Shown in pieces: positions 1 to 8,880 of a DNA stretch of 64,000 nt. Source of the stretch: Martelella endophytica (GTDB lineage Bacteria; Pseudomonadota; Alphaproteobacteria; Rhizobiales; Rhizobiaceae). Under the pieces are notes generated by a model. The model had not been told where the DNA came from, did not search any database, and saw only the letters and a program-made list of their open reading frames with translations. The stretch lies in contig NZ_CP010803.1 of assembly GCF_000960975.1 (NCBI RefSeq), forward strand, positions 843,501-907,500, read 5' to 3'. The position numbers and the translations under genes are program-made. Each line of letters starts with the position of its first letter. The first letter of the stretch is position 1.

Positions 1-1095
1 GACCTTGCGCGGCGCATCAAGCGGTTCTTCTTCCGCCTGCCAGAAATCCGACTCCTCCGGCATTGCCAGCGGCATGAAGGCCTTGAGCGCCCAATATGGC
101 GATGTGGGTGAATTATACTCCTCGCAGACGGCAAGGTTCGGATAGGCATAGCCGCGGGACAGCACGCCGTCCGGGCGGAAGATCGGGCGTTTGCGCCAGA
201 GCCGCAATTGCCGGGCCCAAAGCCCCTTTATCTGGCCAACTGAGAGCGGCCGTTCGCCACTGAGCGCCAGCATGCCCCAGAAGCCTGCGGTGGCGAAACG
301 ATAAGTCAGCGACCGCCCCTCAATCATCGCTTCGCCATTTTCGGCGAACCAGTGGGCGAAAGGTTCGGCAAAGTGGCGCGCGCGGGCACGGAAAAGCTCT
401 GAGAATTTGTCGGTCTCGTTGCCCTTCAGCCAGGCATAAAGCAGGCCGTAGAAATGCATGGCGAAACCGCCATAGTGATCGATTGCGCCGGAGCCGCCGT
501 CGCCATACCAGCCGTCGGCCCGGTACCAGCTGGAAAGCTGGCCGAGATTGCGGCGCTGGACCGCCTCATCGACGAGATCGCCGCGACCAACCCTGCGCAG
601 CCCCTCCTGGACCAGGACCGTGAAGAACTGCCAGTTGTTGGCAGCCAGAACCCGCTTTTGAATATCGGCCAGCCAGATGGCCAGATTGCTCTTGACGCGA
701 GGTTCGAGCGGTTCCCAGCCCTCAGAGGGAAGCGCCGCCAGCAGAAAGCCGATCGCCGCCATTTCAACCGAGCGCTGATCGATATCGCCGACCGGCCCCC
801 AATAGCGGGGATGCTCGGGGTCAGTGCCTTCGGCAAGCGCATCGCGAAATGTCTGCCAGTGGCCGAATGCCCCGCCACCCAGCGCATACGGAACCAGCCC
901 CCAGAAAGGCCGCGCCACGCCTTCAAGCGAAGCCGCCCGCATATCGAATTTGGCTGCGCCCTCCCCAAGATCGATGGCAGCGCCACCGGCCTCAAGATGC
1001 GGCAGGAGCGGCGCGACAAGCGCTTCGGCCGCGCGCTGAAAATCGGCGCGGCTTGTCATGGGGTTGTCGGAAAAGCCTTCGAGAAGAAGAGACAT
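1..1095 (-). CDS. DUF2264 domain protein, C-terminus beyond window edge
   Basis: The frame is open from an ATG at 1095 to the left edge (365 codons visible), beginning MSLLLEGFSDNPM. It resembles the DUF2264 family, which is linked to alpha/alpha-barrel polysaccharide enzymes such as heparinase II/III-like proteins. The segments NNWQFFTVLVQEGLRR, DGWYGDGGSGAIDHYGG and SPYWALKAF are typical of the family. No signal peptide is visible, so it is probably cytoplasmic. It lies about 65 bases downstream of the TRAP permease on the same strand and is probably the last or next gene of that operon. Beside a GH88 hydrolase this suggests a role in processing uronic-acid oligosaccharides. The exact reaction is unknown. 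Confidence 0.82.
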   Translation of the reverse strand, partial: MSLLLEGFSDNPMTSRADFQRAAEALVAPLLPHLEAGGAAIDLGEGAAKFDMRAASLEGVARPFWGLVPYALGGGAFGHWQTFRDALAEGTDPEHPRYWGPVGDIDQRSVEMAAIGFLLAALPSEGWEPLEPRVKSNLAIWLADIQKRVLAANNWQFFTVLVQEGLRRVGRGDLVDEAVQRRNLGQLSSWYRADGWYGDGGSGAIDHYGGFAMHFYGLLYAWLKGNETDKFSELFRARARHFAEPFAHWFAENGEAMIEGRSLTYRFATAGFWGMLALSGERPLSVGQIKGLWARQLRLWRKRPIFRPDGVLSRGYAYPNLAVCEEYNSPTSPYWALKAFMPLAMPEESDFWQAEEEPLDAPRKV

Positions 1096-1127
1096 GACGG
1101 ATCACCGGGAATGCGAAAGACGGGAAA

Positions 1128-1146
1128 GGCGGGCACGCGGCCCGCC
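1128..1146 (-). other. Intergenic hairpin between TRAP permease and DUF2264 gene
   Basis: GGCGGGC (1128-1134) and GCCCGCC (1140-1146) form a 7 bp stem with a 5-base loop. There is no T-tract, so it is more likely an mRNA processing or stability structure within the operon than a terminator. Confidence 0.45.
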
Positions 1147-1159
1147 CGGATAGCGTTGG

Positions 1160-3088
1160 TCAGACACCGAACAGGCGCGGCAATGTCAGCGACAGCGCCG
1201 GCACGAAGGTGATCAGCAGGAGACCGAGAATCTGGACCGCAAAGATCGGCAGAAGTGGCCCGATCACCTTGGTGATTTTCTCACCCGACACGCTGCAGGA
1301 GACAAACAATACGGTCCCGACCGGCGGCGTGACCACGCCCATCGACAGGTTATAGACCATCAGCACGCCGAAGTGGACCGGATCGACGCCCATGGCGGTC
1401 ACGACGGGATAGAAGATCGGCGTAAAGATCAGCTGCGCCGGCGCCATGTCCATGAACACGCCGACAACCAGCAGCGCGACATTGATCAAAAGCAGGATGA
1501 CATATTTGTTGTCGCTGAGACTGGTCAGCATCTCGCCGATCGTGTCGGGGATCGAGGCAAAGGTCATGCTCCAGCTCATCAGGTTCGAGCAGGCGATCAG
1601 GAACAGGATGATGCCGGTCGCAGCAGCGGTTTCGATCAGCACCTTGAGCAGGGTTTTCGGCGTCAGACTGCGATAGAACAGCGCCAGGATGAAGCTGTAG
1701 AGAACCGCGATGCCGGAGCCTTCCGTAGCGGTAAAGACCCCCATGACGATACCGCCGATGACCACGACGACAAGCATGAGGCTGGGGGCTGCCCGCAGGA
1801 AAGTGCGGGTCACCTCGCTCATCAGATAAGGGCTCTTGTCGGTCGCATATTTCCGCTTCCTGGCGTAGACATAGGCGACCGCCATGACCGCAGCGCCCAT
1901 GATGATGCCCGGCACATAGCCCGCCAGAAACAGGGCAACGATGGAAGCGCTGCCGCCGGTGATCAGCGAATAGACGATCAGCGCGCCCGATGGCGGGATC
2001 AGCATGCCGCATGGAGCCGATGCCGCATTCACCGCTGTGGTGATCGGCATGTCGTATTTTTCCTCGCGCGCAATCGGCGTGACGATGCCGCCAATGGCGG
2101 TCGCGGCGGCGATGCCGGAGCCGGAGAGCGAGCCGAACAGCATGTTGGCAAGCGCATTGGTCTGCCACAGGCTGCCGGGAATGCGACGCCCAAGCAGCAT
2201 GGCGAAGTCAATGAGACGGCGGGCGATGCCGGCCTGGTTCATGATGTTACCGGCCAGCACGAAGAAGGGCAGCGCCAGAAAACCGAAACTGTCGAGACCA
2301 TTGAACAGTTTCTCGCCCATGGTCGAAAAGAGCTGCGCGATGTCGACCTGGAGGCTGAGCGTCAGGATGCCTGAAAACGCGAGACCCACGGCGATTGATG
2401 TGCCCAGAACCAGAAGCGCAAACAGCGTGCCGAACAGGATCAGGATCGAGAACAGCTCGAGGTGGTTGTCGACCCAGTCCATATAGGTTTCGGTTCCCCG
2501 GAAGAGGCCGGCGAACACGATGAATGCCGTGATCAGGGCGATGATCACGACGATATCGATCAGATGTGCCTGTCGGGTGCGCAGAAGCATTGCCAGCACG
2601 ACGAACTGCGACAGGCAAATCAGCAGACCGGCGATCAACAGCACGCTCTGCAGCGTGCCGATTGCCACATGCAGCATCGGCGTCAATGTCAGCGCATTGC
2701 CGATCATCGAGTGGTAGCCGCCCCAAGCCAGAAGCGCCCCGAACAGGAAGGTCAGCGCTGCATTGAAGGCATTGAGCCTGCCGGCAGAGCGTGGGCCCAG
2801 CGCATCGATCAGAAGCGGAAGGTTCAGATGCTTGTTCAGCATGAAGCAGTAGGCCGAGCCAAGAATGCCGAGCCATATCAGTGAATAGCGCAACAGCTCT
2901 TCCGTCAGGCTGCTCGGCGCATTGAAGAAGTATCGGGAGATCACCTGATAGGAAATCAGCACGGACATCATTGCCAAAAGCAGGGCAAGAACGACGCCGA
3001 GTGCCTGTGTCAGCCAGTTGTAGGCGCGCGAGAACAGGCCCTCTTCGCGCAGGATCTCATCAAATGAAGGTTCTGATTGCTTGGTCAT
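1160..3088 (-). CDS. TRAP transporter fused small and large permease (DctQM)
   Basis: This 642-residue protein joins both membrane subunits of a TRAP importer, which uses an ion gradient and a periplasmic DctP protein to take up organic acids. Residues about 15-175 match the four-helix DctQ subunit (ISRYFFNAPSSLTEELLRYS). From about residue 210 it is DctM-like with many hydrophobic helices and typical segments such as NALANMLFGSLSGSG and APCGMLIPPSG. The start ATG at 3088 is used. The gene follows dctP with 96 bases between, containing a strong hairpin. With a GH88 hydrolase and sugar-acid genes nearby, a uronate or related sugar acid is the likely cargo (inference). Confidence 0.93.
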   Translation of the reverse strand: MTKQSEPSFDEILREEGLFSRAYNWLTQALGVVLALLLAMMSVLISYQVISRYFFNAPSSLTEELLRYSLIWLGILGSAYCFMLNKHLNLPLLIDALGPRSAGRLNAFNAALTFLFGALLAWGGYHSMIGNALTLTPMLHVAIGTLQSVLLIAGLLICLSQFVVLAMLLRTRQAHLIDIVVIIALITAFIVFAGLFRGTETYMDWVDNHLELFSILILFGTLFALLVLGTSIAVGLAFSGILTLSLQVDIAQLFSTMGEKLFNGLDSFGFLALPFFVLAGNIMNQAGIARRLIDFAMLLGRRIPGSLWQTNALANMLFGSLSGSGIAAATAIGGIVTPIAREEKYDMPITTAVNAASAPCGMLIPPSGALIVYSLITGGSASIVALFLAGYVPGIIMGAAVMAVAYVYARKRKYATDKSPYLMSEVTRTFLRAAPSLMLVVVVIGGIVMGVFTATEGSGIAVLYSFILALFYRSLTPKTLLKVLIETAAATGIILFLIACSNLMSWSMTFASIPDTIGEMLTSLSDNKYVILLLINVALLVVGVFMDMAPAQLIFTPIFYPVVTAMGVDPVHFGVLMVYNLSMGVVTPPVGTVLFVSCSVSGEKITKVIGPLLPIFAVQILGLLLITFVPALSLTLPRLFGV

Positions 3089-3152
3089 GGATCTCGTCCC
3101 GGATGGGGCGGCTCAGCAGATTTCGCCCGGTCGGCACCCTGAAAATTGTCAA

Positions 3153-3177
3153 CGGGCGGCTCCTGTGGAGCCGCCCG
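3153..3177 (-). other. Perfect hairpin after dctP, before dctQM
   Basis: CGGGCGGCTCC (3153-3163) and GGAGCCGCCCG (3167-3177) are perfectly complementary over 11 bp with a 3-base loop, 8 bases past the dctP stop codon in the mRNA. There is no T-tract. It probably protects the binding-protein mRNA from decay and lowers permease expression. Confidence 0.7.
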
Positions 3178-3184
3178 CAATTGC

Positions 3185-4174
3185 CTAGTTGAATTGCCGT
3201 CCTTCGATCGCGAAGATGGCTTCCAGCAAGGCAGCCTTGCCGGGATCCTTGGCCGCTTCCGTATACATTGGCTCGACCGATTTCATCAGCGGCTCCTTGT
3301 CGATCTGGATGACCTCGACGCCAAGCTGATCGACCGCCTTCTGCAGGTCTTCCGCCTCGCTGCGATCCGCGATCTCGATGGAGCGAGCCGAAATGTCGGC
3401 GAAGACGGAATTCACCACTTCGAGATCCTCGGGAGACAGGCTGTCCTGGAACTTCTGGCTTGCGACGACGAAATCGGTCAGGCGCGTCTGTTCGGTTTCC
3501 AACGCATATTTGGCAACCTCGCCGAACTTCGCCGACCAGAGGCCTGCAAGCCCACCTTCCGCGCCATCAACCACGCCCTGCTGCAGGCCGGAATAAAGTT
3601 CACCGAAGGACAGCGGTGTCGGCACCGTGCCGAAACGCTTGAGCATTTCGATGTAGGTCTCCGAGCTCATCGTGCGGAGCTTCTTGCCCTGAAGATCATC
3701 GATATTTTCGACAGGCGATGTCGTGTAGATCGAGCGGAAACCCGATGACAAATAACCGAGCGGCACGAAATTGTGCTTTCCGGCTTCATCGAACAGGGCC
3801 GCCTTCACGCCGGGATCGGCCATCACCGCGCCGTACTCCTCCGAGGTCCGGAAGATATAGGGCAGATTGACGACGCCATAGGCCGGGATGACATTTTCGA
3901 GCGCCGCGCTGTTGACGAGACCGAGATCAATGACGCCCTTCTGGATCTGCGAGAAATAGTCGAGCTGGTCGCCGAGCACGCCGTTGGCGAAGATCTTGAT
4001 CTTGACCCGGCCATCGGTTCCTTCCTCGACCCGCTCGGCGAACTCGGAGAGCATATATCCGGCCGTGCTGTCGGGCTGGACATTGTGTGCGAGCTTGTAG
4101 GTCTTGGCCTCGACGCCTGTCGCGAAAGCGGCAAGAACGCAGGCCAGCCCCAGAATTTTGCGCGAAACTTTCAT
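3185..4174 (-). CDS. dctP: TRAP transporter substrate-binding protein (DctP family)
   Basis: A 329-residue periplasmic solute receptor of a TRAP system. The start at 4174 has an AGGGAAGG ribosome site and gives a normal signal peptide (MKVSRKILGLACVLAAFA, cleavage near GVEA). A longer upstream reading lacks a signal peptide and was rejected. Family features are LAHNVQPDSTAGYML at the mature N-terminus, GFRSIYTT, and PLSFGELYSGLQQGVVDGAE, which includes the region that binds the substrate carboxylate. It precedes the fused DctQM permease in one operon and is transcribed away from the GH88 gene. DctP proteins beside uronate genes often bind glucuronate or galacturonate; that cargo is inferred here. 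Confidence 0.92.
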   Translation of the reverse strand: MKVSRKILGLACVLAAFATGVEAKTYKLAHNVQPDSTAGYMLSEFAERVEEGTDGRVKIKIFANGVLGDQLDYFSQIQKGVIDLGLVNSAALENVIPAYGVVNLPYIFRTSEEYGAVMADPGVKAALFDEAGKHNFVPLGYLSSGFRSIYTTSPVENIDDLQGKKLRTMSSETYIEMLKRFGTVPTPLSFGELYSGLQQGVVDGAEGGLAGLWSAKFGEVAKYALETEQTRLTDFVVASQKFQDSLSPEDLEVVNSVFADISARSIEIADRSEAEDLQKAVDQLGVEVIQIDKEPLMKSVEPMYTEAAKDPGKAALLEAIFAIEGRQFN

Positions 4175-4407
4175 TTTTCCTTCCCTAAGCTGATCGTCAT
4201 GGCAAAGACCGGGGACCTCCTGACCAGACCACCCTTCCGGATGGATTTGCGGCACCTTTTGTGGCGCCTGCCTGCCGGCCTCCAGAACCAGCCGCAAATT
4301 CATATCGTCCTCCGCGCCCACGCTGCAGTGACGATCGTAAACAGCGTGAACGGCTATAGTCGTACTGCCAAGAGGCGCGAAAGGTCAACATAAATTTTCT
4401 CTATTGA

Positions 4408-4448
4408 CGAAATAACGAAACTTAACGAAATTACTGGCATAAATTTCG
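4408..4448. promoter_or_regulatory. CGAAA repeat cluster, candidate LacI-family operator
   Basis: The dctP/GH88 divergent intergenic region contains CGAAAT at 4408, CGAAAC at 4416, CGAAAT at 4426 and an inverted ATTTCG at 4443. A similar GTTTCG-rich palindromic stretch lies before the LacI gene at 5680-5699. Shared sequence at the two promoters suggests binding by that LacI protein. This is inference from sequence similarity only. Confidence 0.4.
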
Positions 4449-4465
4449 CCAAGAGGAATACAGCC

Positions 4466-5650
4466 ATGAACCGTATTGCCGACTCGTATTTCGAAAAGGA
4501 ATCCGAAGTGCATACAGACGAAGCGCATCAGGCCACTCTGACACGCTGCGTCGAGCGCCTTCGGCAGCAAATGCCGGCCGTCGGGCTGCGCAATCCCAAG
4601 ATCGGCAATGCGCATAACCGCTGGATCTACTGCAACGGTGCAGATTGGGTGATGGGCTTCCAGACCGGGCAACTCTGGCTTGCCTATCAGCTGACCGGCA
4701 GCAGCGCCTTCAAGAATGCGGCGCAGGCGAGACGACCCGAATTTGAACAAATCCTCCGCGACCGTCGGTTACGCGATCATGATCTGGGCTTCCAGTTTTC
4801 CCTCTCCTCCGTCGCCGAATGGCTGTTAACGGGGGATGATCGCGCACGGGCGATGGGGATTTCCGCCGCTGACGCGCTTCTGGCACGTTTCAGACCCGAA
4901 GGTGGCTATATCCAGGCCTGGAGCGCACAAGGCACGCATGACCGGGAAAAGGCAGCCTTCGCCAACGGCCGGATGATTGCCGACACCATGCAGAACCTCG
5001 CCCTGCTCTACTGGGCGCACCGCGAGACGGCCATTGAGGACTATCGCGACGTCGCGCAAATCCACGCCGCCACTGCCGCATCATGTCTTGTCCGCGACGA
5101 CGATACCAGCTTCCACACCTTCCTCTTCGACCCGTCCACCGGTGAGCCCCTTCGCGGCGAAACCCATCAGGGGTATGCCGACGCGTCGTGCTGGTCCCGC
5201 GGTCAGGCCTGGCTGATGCATGGCTTCGCACAATGTTATGCGGCAACCAGGGACCCCGCTCATCTCGACGTTGCCCGCAGGCTCTCTGCGAAAGCCGAGG
5301 CGCTGGTCGGCTCCACTGCCGTTCCGGTCTGGGATTTCAACCTGCCAGATACCGAAACGCCTTACATCGATTCCTCGGCAGGTGCGGTCATGGCGGCAGG
5401 GCTTTACCTGCTGGCGGATCAGGATATCCCCGCGGAAGAAGCCCTGCGATGGCGCGCTTTTGCCGATCGCCTGATCGACGGGTTGCTTTCGACCTGCGAC
5501 CTGACGAAGACCGAAGGCGCCCAGGGGCTTCTGGCCCACGGCGCCGCGCATGTTCCCGCCGGTCGCTGCGACACGATGCTGCCTTATGGCGACTATTATT
5601 TCATGGAAGCGCTGATGCGGTCCGTGGGTCATACCCAGTTTTTTTGGTAA
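4466..5650 (+). CDS. GH88 unsaturated glucuronyl hydrolase
   Basis: A 394-residue glycoside hydrolase family 88 enzyme, which removes the 4,5-unsaturated uronic acid that polysaccharide lyases leave on the non-reducing end of oligosaccharides. Family signatures include NAHNRWIYCNGADWVMGFQTG, and the two aspartates expected at the active site appear as Asp106 (HDLGF) and Asp173 (MIADTMQNL). Further family segments are HQGYADASCWSRGQAWLMHG and PYGDYYFMEALMR at the end. No signal peptide is present, so it acts on imported oligosaccharides in the cytoplasm. It is divergent from the TRAP operon and followed by a LacI regulator 87 bases later. Confidence 0.93.
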   Translation: MNRIADSYFEKESEVHTDEAHQATLTRCVERLRQQMPAVGLRNPKIGNAHNRWIYCNGADWVMGFQTGQLWLAYQLTGSSAFKNAAQARRPEFEQILRDRRLRDHDLGFQFSLSSVAEWLLTGDDRARAMGISAADALLARFRPEGGYIQAWSAQGTHDREKAAFANGRMIADTMQNLALLYWAHRETAIEDYRDVAQIHAATAASCLVRDDDTSFHTFLFDPSTGEPLRGETHQGYADASCWSRGQAWLMHGFAQCYAATRDPAHLDVARRLSAKAEALVGSTAVPVWDFNLPDTETPYIDSSAGAVMAAGLYLLADQDIPAEEALRWRAFADRLIDGLLSTCDLTKTEGAQGLLAHGAAHVPAGRCDTMLPYGDYYFMEALMRSVGHTQFFW

Positions 5651-5679
5651 AACAACCGTGTGAGCGTGACAGCGATAGG

Positions 5680-5699
5680 AAAGTTTCGCGAAGTTTCGT
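5680..5699. promoter_or_regulatory. Candidate operator before LacI regulator
   Basis: GAAAGTTTCGCGAAGTTTCG contains a central TTCGCGAA palindrome with the central CG typical of LacI-family operators, plus a repeated AGTTTCG. It lies 37 bases before the regulator start and resembles the CGAAA repeats at 4408-4448. Autoregulation is plausible. Confidence 0.4.
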
Positions 5700-5736
5700 A
5701 TAAGGCGGCTGAGAGAGACCATGTGCCGGACCGACC

Positions 5737-6789
5737 ATGACGAAGCAATTGCCCGCCCCAACGCTGAAGGATGTTGCAGAAGCTGCGGGACTATCCGTTG
5801 CGGCCGTTTCCAAGGTGTTTAACAACCGCGAAGGTGTCAGCGCCGCCAATCGCGCCTTGGTGACGCGCATCGCCGAGGAAATCGGCTATCGCGGTCGTAG
5901 CGGCCGCGCCACCATCGCCACACGGATATCCTCCGCGCTCGTTGTCACCCTGGACAAATACGTCACCAATGACGTGTTCTACGGCCAGATCATCGACAGC
6001 CTGCTGAAAAGTGCCCGCGAAGAGGGCATCGATATCGATCTGGCGCTCGTCACATCGAACGATCCGACGAGCGCCGACTACGACACGCTGCGCAACATCC
6101 GCGCCGATGCCGCAATCCTCGTCGGGCTCGACGAGGCTCCGGTCATCGATGCCGTGCGCTCCACGGGGCGGCCTGCCGTTCTGGTCAACGGCATGGATCG
6201 CAAGATGCAGCTTTCCAGCGTCTCGCCGGATTATAATTTCGGTGGCTGGGCGGCCACCCAGCATCTGCTGGAGCTCGGCCATCAAGAAATCGTCCATGTG
6301 ACCCATCTCTACCGGGAATCACTGAAACGCCGCATGCTTGGTTTCCGCGACGCCATGGAAGAGGCCGGGATCGCCTTCTCGATGGACCATCATGTCATTG
6401 ATGTCGGTGACCCCGATCTGCTCACGCTGTCCTGCCGCGACAAGATTACGGAAATCCTCCGCGAACGCACCCCACGGCCAACAGCCATCTTCTGTGCCAG
6501 CGATCTGGTCGCACTTGGGGTGATGCAGGCTGCAGCAAACCTTGGGCTTTCCGTCCCGGACGATCTGTCCATCATCGGCTTCGACGACCTTTCACTCGCC
6601 GCTCACGCCTCGCCGCCGCTGACCACCATGCACATGGATCGCGCAGAAATGGGCCGCCTGGCCGTAACGCTGCTGATGGAACAGTCGCTAGCCACCTTCA
6701 ATTCAGCGCGACGTATCACGTTGGGCGTCCAGCTGGTCGAACGAAAAACCACGGGCCCGGTGGCAGGAATTGCAGCCCTGCCGCGCTAA
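5737..6789 (+). CDS. LacI-family transcriptional regulator
   Basis: A 350-residue LacI/GalR-type repressor. The N-terminal helix-turn-helix is at about residues 9-28 (LKDVAEAAGLSVAAVSKVFN), followed by the hinge region and a periplasmic-binding-protein-like sensor domain. The sensor domain ends with the usual IFCASDLVALGVM and DLSIIGFDDLSLAAHASPPL segments. It lies downstream of the GH88 gene on the same strand, probably in one transcript, and is the best candidate to control both the TRAP operon and GH88. The inducer is probably a uronic acid or derived sugar, which cannot be read from the sequence. Confidence 0.93.
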   Translation: MTKQLPAPTLKDVAEAAGLSVAAVSKVFNNREGVSAANRALVTRIAEEIGYRGRSGRATIATRISSALVVTLDKYVTNDVFYGQIIDSLLKSAREEGIDIDLALVTSNDPTSADYDTLRNIRADAAILVGLDEAPVIDAVRSTGRPAVLVNGMDRKMQLSSVSPDYNFGGWAATQHLLELGHQEIVHVTHLYRESLKRRMLGFRDAMEEAGIAFSMDHHVIDVGDPDLLTLSCRDKITEILRERTPRPTAIFCASDLVALGVMQAAANLGLSVPDDLSIIGFDDLSLAAHASPPLTTMHMDRAEMGRLAVTLLMEQSLATFNSARRITLGVQLVERKTTGPVAGIAALPR

Positions 6790-6830
6790 GGCAGACCCGC
6801 TTTCACCCAGGCGGCGATAATATCGCGAAG

Positions 6831-7976
6831 CTAGCGCTCCTGCCGTGTCTGGAGCAGTCGCATTGCCTGTTCCGGTCCCAGAGCCTCAGGCCTGCGGCAA
6901 CGGGTCGACACATCGATGCCAATCCTGTCTTCGCTTGAGCGCAGGATAGCTGTCAGAATATCGACCACATGAAGTGCGAATTCGCCGTTGCAGCGATGCT
7001 CGCGGTTTTCGACGATGGCCTGGGCCATGTCGGCAAGGCCGGCGGTGCGGTAGTCAGCCACCTCGCCGCGCGAAACCGTGCGATTGGGCGGACCGAGCGG
7101 ATGATCCCACTGCGGCAACGCGGCAACTTCACGCCTTTTTGTTGCTGCCACGGGCCCGTCAAAGAAGTTCGGGTCAGGAATGTGGATGCTTCCTTCGCTG
7201 CCATAGAGCGCCATCGGCGCGAGGTCATGCTGCCAGACATCCCAGCTTGCGACCAGCGTCACCAGCGCACCGGATTCGAAGGTAAGGATCGCCTGGACCG
7301 TCGTCGCGACCTCGACCGGGATCGTTTCACCGGCACGAGGACCAGAGCCTATGCGACGCGATGTCTCCGGCATTGAAGCTTCAGCCGTGACACGGGTCAC
7401 CGGGCCGAGAAGCTGGACCAGGTTGGCAACATAATAGGGACCAAGATCGAGGATCGGACCGCCCCCCTTGCGGAAGAAGAAATCGGGGGATGGATGCCAT
7501 TCTTCCATGCCGTGGTTCATGACGAAGCAGGTTCCTGACGTCACGGTCCCGATCGCACCCACGTCGATCATGTGTCTGGCAAGCTGGTGCGAGGCGCCAA
7601 GGATCGTGTCTGGCGCGGAACCGATCCTGAGCCCGCGTGGCTCGGCAAGCTGCATGAGTTCCTTGCCCTCCGCGACATCCAGCACGAACGGCTTTTCGCA
7701 ATAGACGTGCTTTCCGGCCTCAAGCGCCATTTTCGAGACCGCGAAGTGTGCGACGGGCGGCGTGAGGTTCAGGACGATGTCAACGTCGGGGTGAGCCAGA
7801 AGCGCTTCGGGCGTCATCGCCGGCAGTCCGAATTCCGCGCCACGTTCCTCGGCTGCAGCGGCGTTCATGTCGGCGACGCCAACAAAGGCGATATTCGCGA
7901 AGGTTTTGGCACGCGCAAGATAGGCCGACGAGATATTGCCGCAGCCGATCAGCCCGACGCCGAGAACGGTTTTCAT
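6831..7976 (-). CDS. Gfo/Idh/MocA-family oxidoreductase
   Basis: A 381-residue NAD(P)-dependent sugar or cyclitol dehydrogenase. The Rossmann motif is at the N-terminus (GVGLIGCGNISSAYL) and the conserved EKP of the family appears in HVYCEKPFVLDV. DLGPYYVANLVQLLGPV corresponds to the catalytic DxGxH-like region, with Tyr-Tyr instead of the common histidine. The start at 7976 has a GGAAGAGC ribosome site; the upstream extension lacks homology. It is the last gene of the sugar ABC operon (mannonate dehydratase, binding protein, permeases, aldo/keto reductase). It probably oxidises or reduces the imported sugar; substrate unknown. Confidence 0.9.
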   Translation of the reverse strand: MKTVLGVGLIGCGNISSAYLARAKTFANIAFVGVADMNAAAAEERGAEFGLPAMTPEALLAHPDVDIVLNLTPPVAHFAVSKMALEAGKHVYCEKPFVLDVAEGKELMQLAEPRGLRIGSAPDTILGASHQLARHMIDVGAIGTVTSGTCFVMNHGMEEWHPSPDFFFRKGGGPILDLGPYYVANLVQLLGPVTRVTAEASMPETSRRIGSGPRAGETIPVEVATTVQAILTFESGALVTLVASWDVWQHDLAPMALYGSEGSIHIPDPNFFDGPVAATKRREVAALPQWDHPLGPPNRTVSRGEVADYRTAGLADMAQAIVENREHRCNGEFALHVVDILTAILRSSEDRIGIDVSTRCRRPEALGPEQAMRLLQTRQER

Positions 7977-8063
7977 GATTGCTCTTCCGGTATGCTGGGG
8001 GGCCGGGCGCCAGACGCCCGTGCCCTTGCTGTTCATGTCGGTCTGGGGGACCGAATTAAGACG

Positions 8064-8870
8064 TCAGTCCCAGTCCGGGCCGACTTCGGGCACGACGATG
8101 CGAAAACCGCGGTCGAGCGTGGCAATCCGCTCCATGTCCGATTTGCTCAAAACGATCTTCTGCGCGTCGAAATTGCTCTTCTGACGTTCGGCGCTGGCCG
8201 AGGCCGGAATGACGGCGATGCCGCGCTGCATCAACCAGGCAAGCGAAACCTGCGAGGCGGATGCGTCATGCTTTTCGGCAATCTCCTGCAGCAGGGGATC
8301 GTCGGCCACGCGCCCCTGGGCCAGCGGCATGTAGGCCGTCGGCGTGATGCCTTTCGAAAGCGCGAAGTCGACGAGCTTGTTGTTCTGCAGGAATGGATGA
8401 ATTTCCACCTGATCGGTGTGGATCCGCCCTGAACCAAGGATTTCCTCGGCCTGTTTCAGGCGCGCGATCGGGAAATTGGAGACGCCGATATGGCGGGCCT
8501 TGCCCTGATCCTGGATACGGCCGAGATCTTCCATATAGCTTTCGAACGGCACATCGGGATCGATCGACGGCCAGTGGATCAGAACAAGGTCGATGACGTC
8601 GACCTGCAGATCCTTCAGGCTGGTCTCGACCGAAGGCAGGAACTGGGCCCGGTCGAGCTTTTTCTGCGCGACCTTGGTGGTGATGAAGACGTCGTCGCGA
8701 TCGAGGCCGCTTCTGCGCACGGCCTCGCCGACCGATGGCTCCGAGCCGTAGCTTTGGGCCGTGTCGATGTGGCGATAGCCGATTTCGAGTGCGGACAGGA
8801 TGGCGCGGATGCCTTCTTCTTCGAGGCGGCCATAGGTTCCAAGGCCCATCATCGGGATTGTGTCAGGCAT
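8064..8870 (-). CDS. Aldo/keto reductase
   Basis: A 268-residue AKR with a TIM-barrel fold, close to the 2,5-diketogluconate reductase (Dkg) group. The catalytic tetrad is visible as Asp36, Tyr41, Lys66 and His99 (HIDTAQSYG, ITTKV, LVLIHW). HIGVSNF and the late cofactor region IPASASAERQKSNFDA are typical and suggest NADPH use. It lies 10 bases after the MalG-like permease stop and before the Gfo/Idh gene, so it belongs to the sugar import operon. The likely role is reduction of an aldehyde or keto sugar in the pathway. Confidence 0.92.
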   Translation of the reverse strand: MPDTIPMMGLGTYGRLEEEGIRAILSALEIGYRHIDTAQSYGSEPSVGEAVRRSGLDRDDVFITTKVAQKKLDRAQFLPSVETSLKDLQVDVIDLVLIHWPSIDPDVPFESYMEDLGRIQDQGKARHIGVSNFPIARLKQAEEILGSGRIHTDQVEIHPFLQNNKLVDFALSKGITPTAYMPLAQGRVADDPLLQEIAEKHDASASQVSLAWLMQRGIAVIPASASAERQKSNFDAQKIVLSKSDMERIATLDRGFRIVVPEVGPDWD

Positions 8871-8880
8871 GATATCTCCT

